Shown in pieces: positions 11,404-20,507 of a stretch of 64,000 bases of DNA. The notes under the pieces are model-generated. The model ran no database searches and had not been told where the DNA came from. It was given only the letters and a program-made list of their open reading frames with translations. Both the position numbers and the translations under genes were made by a program. This DNA comes from Trichomonas tenax (Eukaryota; Parabasalia; Trichomonadida; Trichomonadidae). How positions within the stretch are numbered: the first letter of the stretch is position 1; every line of letters begins with the position of its first letter. The stretch covers positions 1 through 64,000 of the forward strand of contig JALKBU010000120.1 in assembly GCA_023091735.1 (NCBI GenBank), given 5' to 3'.

Positions 11404-12066
11404 TCAAATATTCCATTGATTGGATTCAACATCGTAATCAGAATCTTCATCTTCTGATTCATCAGATGAACAGCTATTATTTGATAACAAAGCCATGACT
11501 TCTTGCACATCGCTCAATGTTAAGATCTTCTCCATTTCTTTCAGAAGGAAGTTCGTAAGTTGCAAATTCTTGCTTTTTGCAGCATGATGCAATAAACACG
11601 TTCTATCATCCTTTCTAGCAGCGATATTTGTTTTCTGCGTCAGGTAAATCCATATGAACATATCGAAATTTCCGCAATCTGCAGCAACAAATAAACAATT
11701 GTCAAAAGGAACACCGTAATTGCTGAAAAACTCAGTACATTCGATCGACCCACTCGCTACTGCAAACGTTGATACTGTATTCCCGTTAAAATCTTTGATA
11801 TTCACATCTGCGCCATTATCAAGTAACGATTTCACACATTCTAGTGCAGAATGGTATGCTGCTATGAACAGCAGTGGCGTGTTTGTTGAGTAAATGTTGC
11901 AATCTCTAACAGAAAAATTGCCAAATTTAGAATTTGGTTTAATTCCGTTCGAAAACAATCTGCTTAGTTCTTTGTCGTTGTCGCTTTTGAATATTTTGAT
12001 AAAAATGCTCTGCATGCACATCGAAAGAATGTTACTACCTTCTGATATATAAGCATCGTGATTCAT
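11404..12066 (-). CDS. Ankyrin-repeat protein (220 aa)
   Basis: Residues about 63-92 form a good ankyrin repeat (NTPLLFIAAYHSALECVKSL, then LLDNGADVNIKD). Weaker repeats lie at about 96-120, 124-150 and 155-180 (TCLLHHAAKSKNLQLTNFLL). The C-terminus is acidic and Ser-rich (SDESEDEDSDYD). Ankyrin repeats are protein-binding scaffolds, and trichomonads have very large families of them. No other domain shows a specific job. TTTACGTGACAAAAATCA lies about 15 bp before the ATG. Confidence 0.85.
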   Translation of the reverse strand: MNHDAYISEGSNILSMCMQSIFIKIFKSDNDKELSRLFSNGIKPNSKFGNFSVRDCNIYSTNTPLLFIAAYHSALECVKSLLDNGADVNIKDFNGNTVSTFAVASGSIECTEFFSNYGVPFDNCLFVAADCGNFDMFIWIYLTQKTNIAARKDDRTCLLHHAAKSKNLQLTNFLLKEMEKILTLSDVQEVMALLSNNSCSSDESEDEDSDYDVESNQWNI

Positions 12067-12618
12067 TTATAAAATTTAATGATTTTTGTCACGTAAACTT
12101 GATTTTGTTATGTAAATTGATCAAATTTAGTATCACCTTTAATTAAAATGCCATCTTTTTAGTTATATGTCACTTTTATGTTGCAAATATCAAAAAATGA
12201 AAACAAAAATTTCTGATATCTTTTGTAATTGCTGTGCATAGAATAAGACATTTTTATCATGTTGGAACTTTTTTTTCATTAATTTTTTTGATGCTTTGCA
12301 AAAATGAAAAATGATAAACAATTTCATAAAAATGCACTTCTCATTCTATTGCTGTTGCTGCACCAAATAATTTTTGATGTATTTGGGCAAAAAATTATAA
12401 AAGATAAAATATATCATTTTGTATGGCTTCAAAATGTTTTACCGGTACAGTCATTAGTATTCATTGTTTCTCTTTAGTATTTTAGAAATATATTTTATTT
12501 TGAAAAAATTATTTGAATGAAAAAACTGTCATGATCTACGGTAAGTTCGTTATAAAATGCGTTAGTGTTGTTTTTAAGTTGCTAATTTTTTGATATATTT
12601 TATATTTTCGAATATTTT
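12067..12618. promoter_or_regulatory. Intergenic region with TGACA/GTAAA elements near the ankyrin gene
   Basis: The first 130 bp upstream of the minus-strand ankyrin gene hold GTCACGTAAA, GTTATGTAAA, GTATCACCTTT and TATGTCACTTTT, all variants of the recurrent element. The rest is AT-rich with no gene recognised. Confidence 0.4.
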
Positions 12619-13516
12619 TCAATTTCCAGAAACAAAAAAGTAAAAGCAAGTTGTAAGGAGAGACTCGTGGATGTAGACGTGCCCATTCTCCTTGAATATG
12701 ACTTTGTCGCTGCTCTTGATGTTAGAAACTCCATGAGGATCGCGTGCGTGGATAAACTTCGAACTGTTCATACTTTCGACACTGAGAAAGATGTAGCTGT
12801 GATTTGAGAAGAGTTTGTTCTTATCAGGGACGTTCGTCTTCAGCGAGGAGAGGAACACAAAGCGTGTTTGCGAAATGAGTGATGAAATACATTTCACATG
12901 GGTTCTTAATGAGCTTAATCTTCTCGAATTTGTTGTACACACCGAAGATGTTGTTCATCGCGTCGGAAGGATTTCCACCGATATGAGACCACCTTCCCAT
13001 AAGCTTAGCGTACGCTTTCTCGACGAGGCAGAACCAGACCGAGTCTCCCTGTCGACTGGGACGCGAAAATTTCGGATGGGAGCTGACAAAAGGAACTCTC
13101 GTGTCAATAATAACATAATACGGGCGATCGATGAACATGAAGCGAAGGCAGCAACATCCATATGAAATATCGCTATCAACAAACAGAGAGCGAAGTAAAT
13201 CAACGTCGTGAGAGACCTGGATGAGCACAGAAATGAGAAAATAGTCTTTATAATTCCCTTGAACAATGCCGTCCAGAGAAACGTTTTCGAGAATGTTACT
13301 GGAGTAGAAATCCTCCAAATACGCGAACTTGACTTCACTGGCATTACTTTCGTCATCGAAAACGTTTGATGTCGACATCGTGGAGTCGAATTCTTCGTCA
13401 ACAAACTTTTTCCCGCTTTTGGACAGCGAGGAGACTATGGAGCGGTACGAGGATAGGACTTCTTCTGATTTCTGCGTTTGTTCGAGCAAAAACTGGAAAG
13501 GATAATGTTCATTCAT
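12619..13516 (-). pseudogene. Calpain-like cysteine protease pseudogene (frameshifted, catalytic Cys lost)
   Basis: The first frame (ATG at 13516, to 12824) carries the N-terminal half of a calpain (C2) core. The segment equivalent to QGxxGDCWLLA reads QGNYKDYFLIS at about residues 86-96, so the oxyanion Gln is kept but the nucleophile Cys is Tyr. The WxHIGGNPSDAMNNIFGVY segment matches calpain GGxxSDAM. Homology continues in a second overlapping frame (12942-12619) with HSYIFLSVE and FIHARDPHG, matching the His and NPWG Asn region, where Asn is Asp. The frame change lies near 12850-12870. A one-base lesion, sequencing error or programmed frameshift could each explain it; with two of three catalytic residues replaced, an inactive paralogue is likely. 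Confidence 0.7.
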
Positions 13517-13660
13517 CAAACAAATATAAAAAATAAACTATTCGATTGATTTTTTGTGTTTAATTTGAATGGCATAACACTGGGCTTCGTGTTTATCATA
13601 TCAAAAAGCTCCAAATTTGAATATATTTTATGAATATTTTTCATCTCTGAAAATATACTT

Positions 13661-13735
13661 TAAACCAATAAAATGTCAAATAATTCTGACATGTAAAATA
13701 AATTTACAATTTATATGTCAATTTGATAATTAAAA
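13661..13735 (-). promoter_or_regulatory. ACATGTCA/TGTCAAA cluster upstream of the calpain-like gene
   Basis: AATGTCAAATAATTCTGACA, then TGTAAAAT and a second TATGTCAATTTGATAATT, lie between the 3' end of the MFS gene and the calpain-like gene. They match the element found near other starts, although they sit about 150 bp from this one. Confidence 0.35.
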
Positions 13736-13754
13736 GGAGAAAACAAACAAGAAG

Positions 13755-15155
13755 TCATTTAATGGGGTCGTGAAGATATTCAGGAGTTTCTATTTCGTTG
13801 TTCGATTTGAGGGAAATGCTCTTATCTATCCTGAAACAAAGAGCTGCTGAAATCAACGCAAAAAGCGATGAACTCCCAATTATGTATTGCGTACTGTTCG
13901 TGATGTGAGAAAGTCCCTCGCAGATGAACAACTGACAAAGCTGTCCAATAACAACGAAAATGTTCATCACAGACATGTAAACAGCCATCTGCTCGTTGGG
14001 AACAGTAACAGAGATAACGACGAAAGGAAGTGAGTTGCAGACAGCGAGTGAGATTCCTATAGGCATGAAATTGACAAGCAGGTAGATCTTACCTTTGAGG
14101 AAGCAAGAAACAACAAGAGAAATGGCTGTTAGTATCTGCGACACAAAGAAGATATATCTGGAGTGTACATAATCCAATAACTTCGGCTGGAAAATGAGGT
14201 AGATCATTCCAAGTCCATTAGAAGCAGCAAGAACGAGCATTCCAAACGCCATTCCTTCTTCATACGCTTTCTCTTGAGTCTTGAACTGATGATTTATAAT
14301 TTCGCTCGCAAACAAGTTCGCAATGAGTATCTGGAATGGGAAATAAGCCATCCACGCGAATCCATTAACAACAGCGAATCTTGAGATTGGTGTTGGCATT
14401 GTTTTAATCGAATAAACAATTTCTTTGAATGGTGTCTCTCTTGCTGGTATTTCTGTGAGCTGTTCTTCTGTAGCAAAGATGCTTGTCAGTATAATGCCAA
14501 GAGCGATGATGCCAATGCCAGCGAGGATGATTATTTGGAATCGATTTAAAAATTTCGAGTCTTTGATTACAAACTGGCCGTATAAGTTTCCCAGACATCC
14601 GGCGAACGATATCATAATGGCAGAAATCGAGTGCGCAACAATTTGCTGTTTTTTCGGAATCAAATCGCCAACAATGGCGCGTGATGGTGCTTGCACTGTG
14701 TTAATTGCGATATTTATGATAACTAGTGTCACTTCTAACAGTAGAATCCGAATATTTCGTTTATTAAATGTGTTCGATATAATAAAATACATTATAACGT
14801 ATCCAATGCATATAACAATACCGCCAGCAACAATGAATGGCCTTCTCCGTCCAAATCTCGACCTGTTGATGTCGCTGTAGTTAGAAACGATTGGTTGAAT
14901 AAATAGACCGGAAACAGGTCCAATAAGATAGAAAAGTGTCTGCTTTATGCCCTTTATGTTGAGGCTGTTCATCAATGAAGGGAGAACTGCGTATTCTACG
15001 GAATATGCAGTTTGAAAACTAACAACGGAAAGGCAAATGGCGATGATCCTCATTATAGAGAGCTTGCTGTAGCTTTCCAGTGGCATTCTCACAACTGGAT
15101 CGTTCGGAATTGTGTCAAAATCAGTGAGAGAACTCAACAACTGGCCGTCATTCAT
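13755..15155 (-). CDS. Sucrose-type MFS transporter (GPH/SLC45-like)
   Basis: A 466-residue protein with about 12 membrane helices in two halves. The loop after TM2 reads RSRFGRRRPFIVAGG (98-112), matching the RxGRRRPF signature of sucrose/H+ symporters and animal SLC45. A polar N-terminus of about 30 residues and a polar C-terminal tail face the cytosol. The family carries disaccharides or related sugars with protons across plasma or endolysosomal membranes; the substrate here cannot be told. Length and helix pattern suggest an intact carrier. The ATG at 15155 is the first Met. Confidence 0.85.
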   Translation of the reverse strand: MNDGQLLSSLTDFDTIPNDPVVRMPLESYSKLSIMRIIAICLSVVSFQTAYSVEYAVLPSLMNSLNIKGIKQTLFYLIGPVSGLFIQPIVSNYSDINRSRFGRRRPFIVAGGIVICIGYVIMYFIISNTFNKRNIRILLLEVTLVIINIAINTVQAPSRAIVGDLIPKKQQIVAHSISAIMISFAGCLGNLYGQFVIKDSKFLNRFQIIILAGIGIIALGIILTSIFATEEQLTEIPARETPFKEIVYSIKTMPTPISRFAVVNGFAWMAYFPFQILIANLFASEIINHQFKTQEKAYEEGMAFGMLVLAASNGLGMIYLIFQPKLLDYVHSRYIFFVSQILTAISLVVSCFLKGKIYLLVNFMPIGISLAVCNSLPFVVISVTVPNEQMAVYMSVMNIFVVIGQLCQLFICEGLSHITNSTQYIIGSSSLFALISAALCFRIDKSISLKSNNEIETPEYLHDPIK

Positions 15156-15871
15156 TTATATGAAAAATATTGGAAAATGTGTAAAGAAATATCGTTGTTT
15201 TGTTTCGCATTTTTTTGTTAACAAATTAAATTCATTTTCCAGTTTAAACTTTACTACATTCATATTTAGATATTTTATAGTCAAACGGCGAATCGACAGC
15301 ATTAAATATCAATTGTTGTTTTTTTGAATTTTTGATTAAACTTTAGAGAACCTATATTTAGGTGCTGCATGATGTAGAAATGAATGTACACAAATAAAAA
15401 TTAGTTTAATAACTTCTGATATTTTTCAAACATTTGATTAAACTAAAGAGAATTCGTATTTAGAGGTTCTATACTGTAGCAATGAATACAAATAAAGAAA
15501 AATAGTTTTAAAATTTCATATAATTGTAATCATTGCTAAGGAATAATAAATTAATAATATACATAATGGGTTTAGTCATCATTTAATTTCTTTATAATCT
15601 AAATCAATCAATATTAGCTTACCGAAAATATATTTTTGAAAAGAAACCTAATAAACTATCCCATTTGATTTATATCATTTATTGCTAATCATATTAAAAT
15701 CATTGGATCTTAAAACGTGAAAATTATTGCAAATATAAATAATTTTGATTTGTAGAATGTAAAATTGCGGCCCATATCAGTGAAATAGATGCGGCATGTA
15801 AATTCTTCGACAGAACAATGTATTTTAGTATTTTGAAATAATAAACAATAATATGTAAGACTTGAGTCGAG
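15156..15871. other. AT-rich spacer with a short internal repeat
   Basis: Two related segments of about 100 bp follow each other (15334-15420 and 15424-15510). Both contain TTTGATTAAACT, AGAGAA-CTATATTTAG-like text, and AATGAATACA-AATAAA-like text. This suggests an old tandem duplication. No gene is seen. Confidence 0.4.
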
Positions 15872-16144
15872 CTATTGCTTTCTCTTCGTCAGAATATATT
15901 TAACGCCTTCAAATCCAGGTCTGAATTTATTTAGCTCATTTATCGGTCTTAATTTAGCAGAATTACTTCTATTTATTAAATTTTTGTTGGGTACAGCAGC
16001 TGTTATTTGTGAGGAAGACATTGAATGTTGATTTAATCGTATTTTATTATCATCTGAATATTCCTCTTCTTCATCATCAGCCCAATACGAGTTTATATCA
16101 TTCCAAAAGCCTTTTTCGTTAAGTATGTCAGCTATAAAGGCCAT
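15872..16144 (-). CDS. Small acidic/basic protein of unknown function
   Basis: A 90-residue protein. The N-terminus is helical (MAFIADILNEKGFW), followed by an acidic patch (WADDEEEEYSDD) and a basic C-terminal half rich in Asn, Arg and Lys. No membrane segment or known domain is seen. Its promoter region is the strongest cluster of the recurrent GTCATGTAAA element in the window, which supports it being a real, regulated gene. Confidence 0.65.
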   Translation of the reverse strand: MAFIADILNEKGFWNDINSYWADDEEEEYSDDNKIRLNQHSMSSSQITAAVPNKNLINRSNSAKLRPINELNKFRPGFEGVKYILTKRKQ

Positions 16145-16207
16145 CTTTCTTTTGTAAATAATGTTGATTGAGACGAACTTTTTGTCTCTTTGAAAAATGT
16201 AATATTT

Positions 16208-16325
16208 GTCATGTAAATATGAATCTATTTGCCGTGTAAAATATAAATGACAAATAATTTTATTTTGTCATGTAAAAATTATTATTGAATATTTTTGTGA
16301 TGTAAACATTTTTCTGACATGTAAA
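16208..16325 (-). promoter_or_regulatory. Array of five GTCATGTAAA-type elements
   Basis: GTCATGTAAA at 16208 and 16267, GCCGTGTAAA at 16231, GTGATGTAAA at 16297 and GACATGTAAA at 16316 are all in the same orientation. They lie in the 64-180 bp upstream of the minus-strand gene ending at 16144. Read with the gene they are TTTACATGAC. The spacing is irregular (23, 36, 30 and 19 bp), so this looks like a binding-site array rather than a tandem duplication. Confidence 0.6.
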
Positions 16326-16351
16326 TAATAGCATTTTAAAAACATTACATG

Positions 16352-17614
16352 TTAAATCTTTTGCTGTTGGTCCTTAAGAAGTGGGGATTCTTTGGTAGGA
16401 TGCGTATCCGCGTTATCAACTTCAGCGATGATTTCACGAATTCCATCATTTTCTTCCCATTCACTACCAGAGTTGTACTCTGTTTGCACTGTTGCGTCCA
16501 CTGGCTCTTTGAGCTTCTTTCTGTATAGGAGATAAACAACCAACAGCAGAATAATGAATCCTATATAGATAAAAGTGGAATATGCGACGGAGTATGAAAT
16601 TTCACCCCAAGTAGTGTTGTATCCGTCGTTTCGAACTTCATAGCCTAAGCAGTAGTTAGCTCCGAACCCAAACTCCGGAATAACATCAACGGAGACGTTC
16701 TCAAATGGAAGAGAGCCGATTATTTGCTCTTTGTTGTAATAGCAATTTGAAACTTCGAATTTTCCATTGATTATAGTCTCCGCTACAACGTCAATGAAAT
16801 ATGAGTCTGTAATCGATCCTGACTGACCAATTAAATAGAGTGATGAATTCGTCTTTGTAAATTTACAATCGAAAACGTTGACTGTTTGACAATCGACTAA
16901 AGCTGATGATATAATATCGGTAAATGAAGAAAATTTAATATCAGACGACTGTGTGCTTTCGAGAAAAGCTGTTCCTGAGCAAGAAATTCCAGAAATATTG
17001 ATTTGCTCGAATTCTGATTCTTCTGAGTAAAGAAAGCACATCACACTCGAATTGCTTCCTTGTTTTTCAGTAGCTGATATCATAGAATGGTTTAAAGCGA
17101 AAAATGTTGAATTTGCAGTTACTAAAACTCCTTTGCAGTTAATAGCATAGCACTCTCTGAAGCAGCAATTGGATGCTTCCATTGTAGTGCTGTTATTGTA
17201 TATTGTTCCAAAAGCAGATTCGCTGTTGCATAATAAAAATGTTGAATCTGAAAGTGTAAAGATACTATTGGCAGATTGAGGTTGGTATCTGATTGCAGAT
17301 GGATCTGATTTTGACGATTGCAGTTTTGTAAAGAAGCAATTCGTTATTTCAAGTGATTCGTTGTTTGCGTTAATGAAATGTGGTCCTCTGAGTCCATTGT
17401 ATGTCGAAGTGTTGATATCTAAAGGTGTTCTAACGAACAAACTGAAAATAGACGATTTTAACGATACTTTTTTGAAAGATCCAAAAATTAATGATGAATA
17501 AAATTGTTCAAAACGCGATGATTTGAACTCCAGTGTGTTCCCTGATCCGGAAATAAGCGGAGACTCCAATAAATAGTTTTGGATTCTTAATCCTAATAAA
17601 GTTCTGTTCAACAT
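16352..17614 (-). CDS. Pmp-like type I surface membrane protein
   Basis: A 420-residue protein. Residues about 1-340 are Ser/Asn-rich with short repeated units such as ITNCFFTKLQSS, SNCCFRECYA and FDCKFTKTNSS, resembling a right-handed beta-helix of the polymorphic-outer-membrane-protein type. Many Asn-X-Ser/Thr sites are present. One membrane helix (about 343-364, TFIYIGFIILLLVVYLLY) is followed by a basic stop and an acidic cytosolic tail of 56 residues ending ESPLLKDQQQKI. No signal peptide is visible: the ATG at 17614 follows TTTTAGAGT and the frame is closed just upstream. The 5' part may be lost or lie in an unrecognised exon. A surface adhesion or receptor role is inferred from the family. 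Confidence 0.7.
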   Translation of the reverse strand: MLNRTLLGLRIQNYLLESPLISGSGNTLEFKSSRFEQFYSSLIFGSFKKVSLKSSIFSLFVRTPLDINTSTYNGLRGPHFINANNESLEITNCFFTKLQSSKSDPSAIRYQPQSANSIFTLSDSTFLLCNSESAFGTIYNNSTTMEASNCCFRECYAINCKGVLVTANSTFFALNHSMISATEKQGSNSSVMCFLYSEESEFEQINISGISCSGTAFLESTQSSDIKFSSFTDIISSALVDCQTVNVFDCKFTKTNSSLYLIGQSGSITDSYFIDVVAETIINGKFEVSNCYYNKEQIIGSLPFENVSVDVIPEFGFGANYCLGYEVRNDGYNTTWGEISYSVAYSTFIYIGFIILLLVVYLLYRKKLKEPVDATVQTEYNSGSEWEENDGIREIIAEVDNADTHPTKESPLLKDQQQKI

Positions 17615-18283
17615 ACTCTAAAATTTTTGGCACTTTTTAGATCAACTCTTAGTTATTCATTAAATTGCTGATTTGGTATTTGCGTCACCTAGAAATCTTA
17701 AATTTTTAATCAAAAGCCTTAAAATTTCGGTGCAAGTTTGATATTTTTCATATTCAAACTCTTATATTAAGCCAATACACTATTTAGGACAAAGCTAAGC
17801 GATTTGCAACAACTATTGGCCTTAAGCATCTGCTTTAAACAAATTGATTAAATATTTATGTATTAGTCGTTAACAATGTAGCCCTACTGATGGTTTAAAT
17901 TTCCATTATTCCCCACTTTAATCGGGAACCTCGATATCTTCAATTATTTTAAAAACGCTTATCATGGCTAATATGTTGCATTATAACTAAAGATAACCTC
18001 GTTATATCTAAAGATTGCCTGAACACAAATTTGAAAAAAGATATAGATATTCCAATAATATGAAAAATTTACACAATTACAACAATTCACTGGTTTATGC
18101 TTTAAGTACCAGATGTAACTTTGTAGATAGAACATGACCAAATAAAGCTCATTGAAAATATCAGTTAAAACAAATGAAGATAGATTTGAACACAGCGACG
18201 ATATGTTTGCTTTCATAAATTATCATAGTTTTCAAGTATAAAAAAGAATAATAATAAATGATTTGAACAATATAATTTGAAAA
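17615..18283. other. AT-rich spacer
   Basis: No gene, RNA or repeat is recognised. A minus-strand open frame at 17968-18216 looks random. Confidence 0.45.
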
Positions 18284-18973
18284 TTATTCTGGATATTTTA
18301 TACCTGCATGTTCGAGTGTTGACTTCATGTAGTCCTGTAGAGCGTGCATTGTTTGCTGAGAAAGGTTTGTGATGTCGATATTCATTGTTTGTAGTCCATT
18401 ATCGATTTCTGGTTGATGTTCACTAATTATTCTGATCATTTCCGCCTGGAATTCCTCGTTTGGAAGCATTTTTGATGCTTTAACAAAATTAATCATTTCA
18501 TTTTCGGTAAATAGTGTATTATTGTGTTTCTGTTGCTTTTGATTTTGTTGGTTGTTAATGTGCTGCTTGATTTTGTTCGGCGCTGATTGAATTACGTCAG
18601 ATAACTTCTTTTTAAGTCTGTATGTCTCAGAACACCACGATTTTAGCACGAAAAGGTTCTGTTTTCTGCAGATTGAGTTGAAAATTCGACGGCTTTCTGA
18701 TGAAGAAATGAAAACTGCTGATCCTGGTTCATTGTACATTTCTGCATTCTTCCAAACGAGATCAACATCATAATAGAACTCCTCAAAGCTAGAGTACTTG
18801 TTTTGCTCTATTCTTTCTTTGATTGTCCCCAAATCAATCGGATTTTTGACGATTTCGAAGTAATTCGTAGGCGCATCATCACCTGTAGGCACAGGAAAAT
18901 GAAAAGGTTTCGTTATTGAATGATCAATCAATTTTTGGAGAACATCTGTTAATAGATTTTGGAGATTGCTCAT
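18284..18973 (-). CDS. BET-type protein: one bromodomain plus NET domain
   Basis: A 229-residue protein. The bromodomain spans about residues 3-108. It has FPVPTGDDAPTNYFEIVKNP (ZA loop with the Pro/Val shelf) and NAEMYNEPGS, with the acetyl-lysine-binding Asn at 81. After a Gln/Asn-rich linker, residues about 155-218 (FTENEMINFVKASKMLPNEE through IDITNLSQQTMHALQDYM) match the extra-terminal NET domain. The protein should read acetylated histones and recruit transcription factors in the nucleus. A single bromodomain plus NET resembles plant GTE proteins rather than animal BRD2/3/4. TGACACTTTACAT lies about 10 bp upstream of the ATG. Confidence 0.92.
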   Translation of the reverse strand: MSNLQNLLTDVLQKLIDHSITKPFHFPVPTGDDAPTNYFEIVKNPIDLGTIKERIEQNKYSSFEEFYYDVDLVWKNAEMYNEPGSAVFISSSESRRIFNSICRKQNLFVLKSWCSETYRLKKKLSDVIQSAPNKIKQHINNQQNQKQQKHNNTLFTENEMINFVKASKMLPNEEFQAEMIRIISEHQPEIDNGLQTMNIDITNLSQQTMHALQDYMKSTLEHAGIKYPE

Positions 18974-19548
18974 TTAAATAATGTAAAGTGTCATACAATT
19001 TTAGAATATGGCAAGTAAAATATTTACGTGGCATAACTATTCAATTTTGCATTTGCTTGTGATTTTGATGAAAATATGAAGTTCAGCTGTAAATTAAGAC
19101 TTTACCAAGCAATATGAAAAGGTAATTTTGACGTGTAAAAGGTATAAATGTCAAATCATGCTATTTAAATAAATTTGTATTAAATAAATACATTATTTTA
19201 TATTCTATATAAATTCGATGAGAAAAATTTATTTGATATTCAGCAATTTGTTGTGTAAATCAAAAGATTTCGCCAAATAATTGAGTTTATTTGTCAAATA
19301 TTTGTAATTTTTAATTCATCTAAACAATAATGCCATATAATCTACTGTCCAATTTCTAGTTTAATTGTTAAGTTAAAAGCTGTAAATATTCGTTATACAT
19401 TCAGATAAAGCTTTATATAACTTTGCGAATATTCGTCTTGTAAGATAATTTATATGTCAAATATTTTAGAACTCGCAAAATATATTGTTTTTATATTGCC
19501 CAGAATTTGTATATTTGATACTTGGTGAGAAAAGTACCAGTTGGCATA
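18974..19548. promoter_or_regulatory. Divergent intergenic region rich in TGACA/GTAAA elements
   Basis: This lies between the minus-strand BET gene and the plus-strand GT8-like gene. Near the BET gene are AAAGTGTCATAC, GGCAAGTAAA, TTTACGTGGCA, GACGTGTAAAAG and AAATGTCAAAT. About 90 bp before the other gene is ATATGTCAAATATT. These are variants of the recurrent promoter-like element. Confidence 0.45.
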
Positions 19549-20367
19549 ATGAAAATCTTATTTATGGATCTAATAGCATTTTCTTATGCGTTAATTTCAA
19601 TATATTACTTGTCATTCTGCATACTTAAGACTCTTCCGTATCCGTCCGATACAAATTATGCATCAAAAACAGATAATATACCAAAATTAAAACAATCTTG
19701 CTGCATAGCAACAATTTTCGACAAAAATCAACTTAATGAGGTTTATATTATGGGTCATTCTCTCCATTTACTCGGCTATGACCTTCCAAAACGTTTTGCT
19801 TTATCAAAGAATAAATTAGATAATGAGACAATAACAAATATCTCGAAGTACTTTGATGTCATTGACATTTCTAATTACACAAGCACAGAGAACATCTTTC
19901 ATCAAACATATTATTGGGAATTAACAGAATGTAATCCAGTTATAGCATTGGAACCGCAGGGGTTCTTTCTTAGGCCTCCAAATGAGCTCTGTTTAGAACA
20001 AAGCTTCTCATCAAATCCAAAAATTGGTGATAACTTTAATTTCGAGCCGGGGATCATGATTTTGGATCCAAATAGCAAACCTAACTTTGACTCACAAAGA
20101 GGAAAGTGGAATCAATATATTCAATCAATTTATAAAAATTGGAATATTTTGAAGCCCCATCTCTTCGTCAACGAAGACAAAGAGAATTTCTCGAGACTTG
20201 ACATTCTCTTTTCATACACAAGACCAATTTTTGTTAAATATCGAAAGTCATCATTGAAACAAGTGCTCGAAAATGTGAATATAGACGATTACTATGGTTC
20301 TTATGGCGTTTACTATGATTTAAATGACATTCTTCCAGGAATCAAAGATTTAATACCTCGAAAATGA
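19549..20367 (+). CDS. Glycogenin/GT8-like type II membrane protein lacking the DxD motif
   Basis: A 272-residue protein from the first ATG at 19549. Residues about 4-26 form a membrane anchor (type II, likely Golgi/ER). Residues about 50-230 follow the GT8 glycogenin fold: CIATIFDKNQLNEVYIMGHS, then NPVIALEPQGFFLRPPNELC, then FEPGIMILDPNSK. In active enzymes the second block carries the metal-binding DxD (as in YLDADTLVL); here it reads ALEPQGFFL at 133-141, so both Asp are missing. The metal-dependent transfer step should be impaired. It may be a pseudoenzyme with a structural or regulatory role. The identification rests on pattern likeness. Confidence 0.65.
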   Translation: MKILFMDLIAFSYALISIYYLSFCILKTLPYPSDTNYASKTDNIPKLKQSCCIATIFDKNQLNEVYIMGHSLHLLGYDLPKRFALSKNKLDNETITNISKYFDVIDISNYTSTENIFHQTYYWELTECNPVIALEPQGFFLRPPNELCLEQSFSSNPKIGDNFNFEPGIMILDPNSKPNFDSQRGKWNQYIQSIYKNWNILKPHLFVNEDKENFSRLDILFSYTRPIFVKYRKSSLKQVLENVNIDDYYGSYGVYYDLNDILPGIKDLIPRK

Positions 20368-20507
20368 GATTTCAACTTCACAATTGCGTAAATCTACTGC
20401 TAAGTTGTATCTTTGCTTATATCTCAGTATTCAGCACAAAATAATTATGATATTAATATAATAATAAAAATTTGTTTGATATTTCATGAAAAACTAACAA
20501 ATATACT

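Noticed and set aside
12815..13165. Plus-strand 116-codon frame
   Set aside because: It is the antisense shadow of the calpain-like pseudogene, whose minus-strand frames carry recognisable family blocks.
14425..14880. Plus-strand 151-codon frame
   Set aside because: It lies antisense within the MFS transporter, which has clear family motifs.
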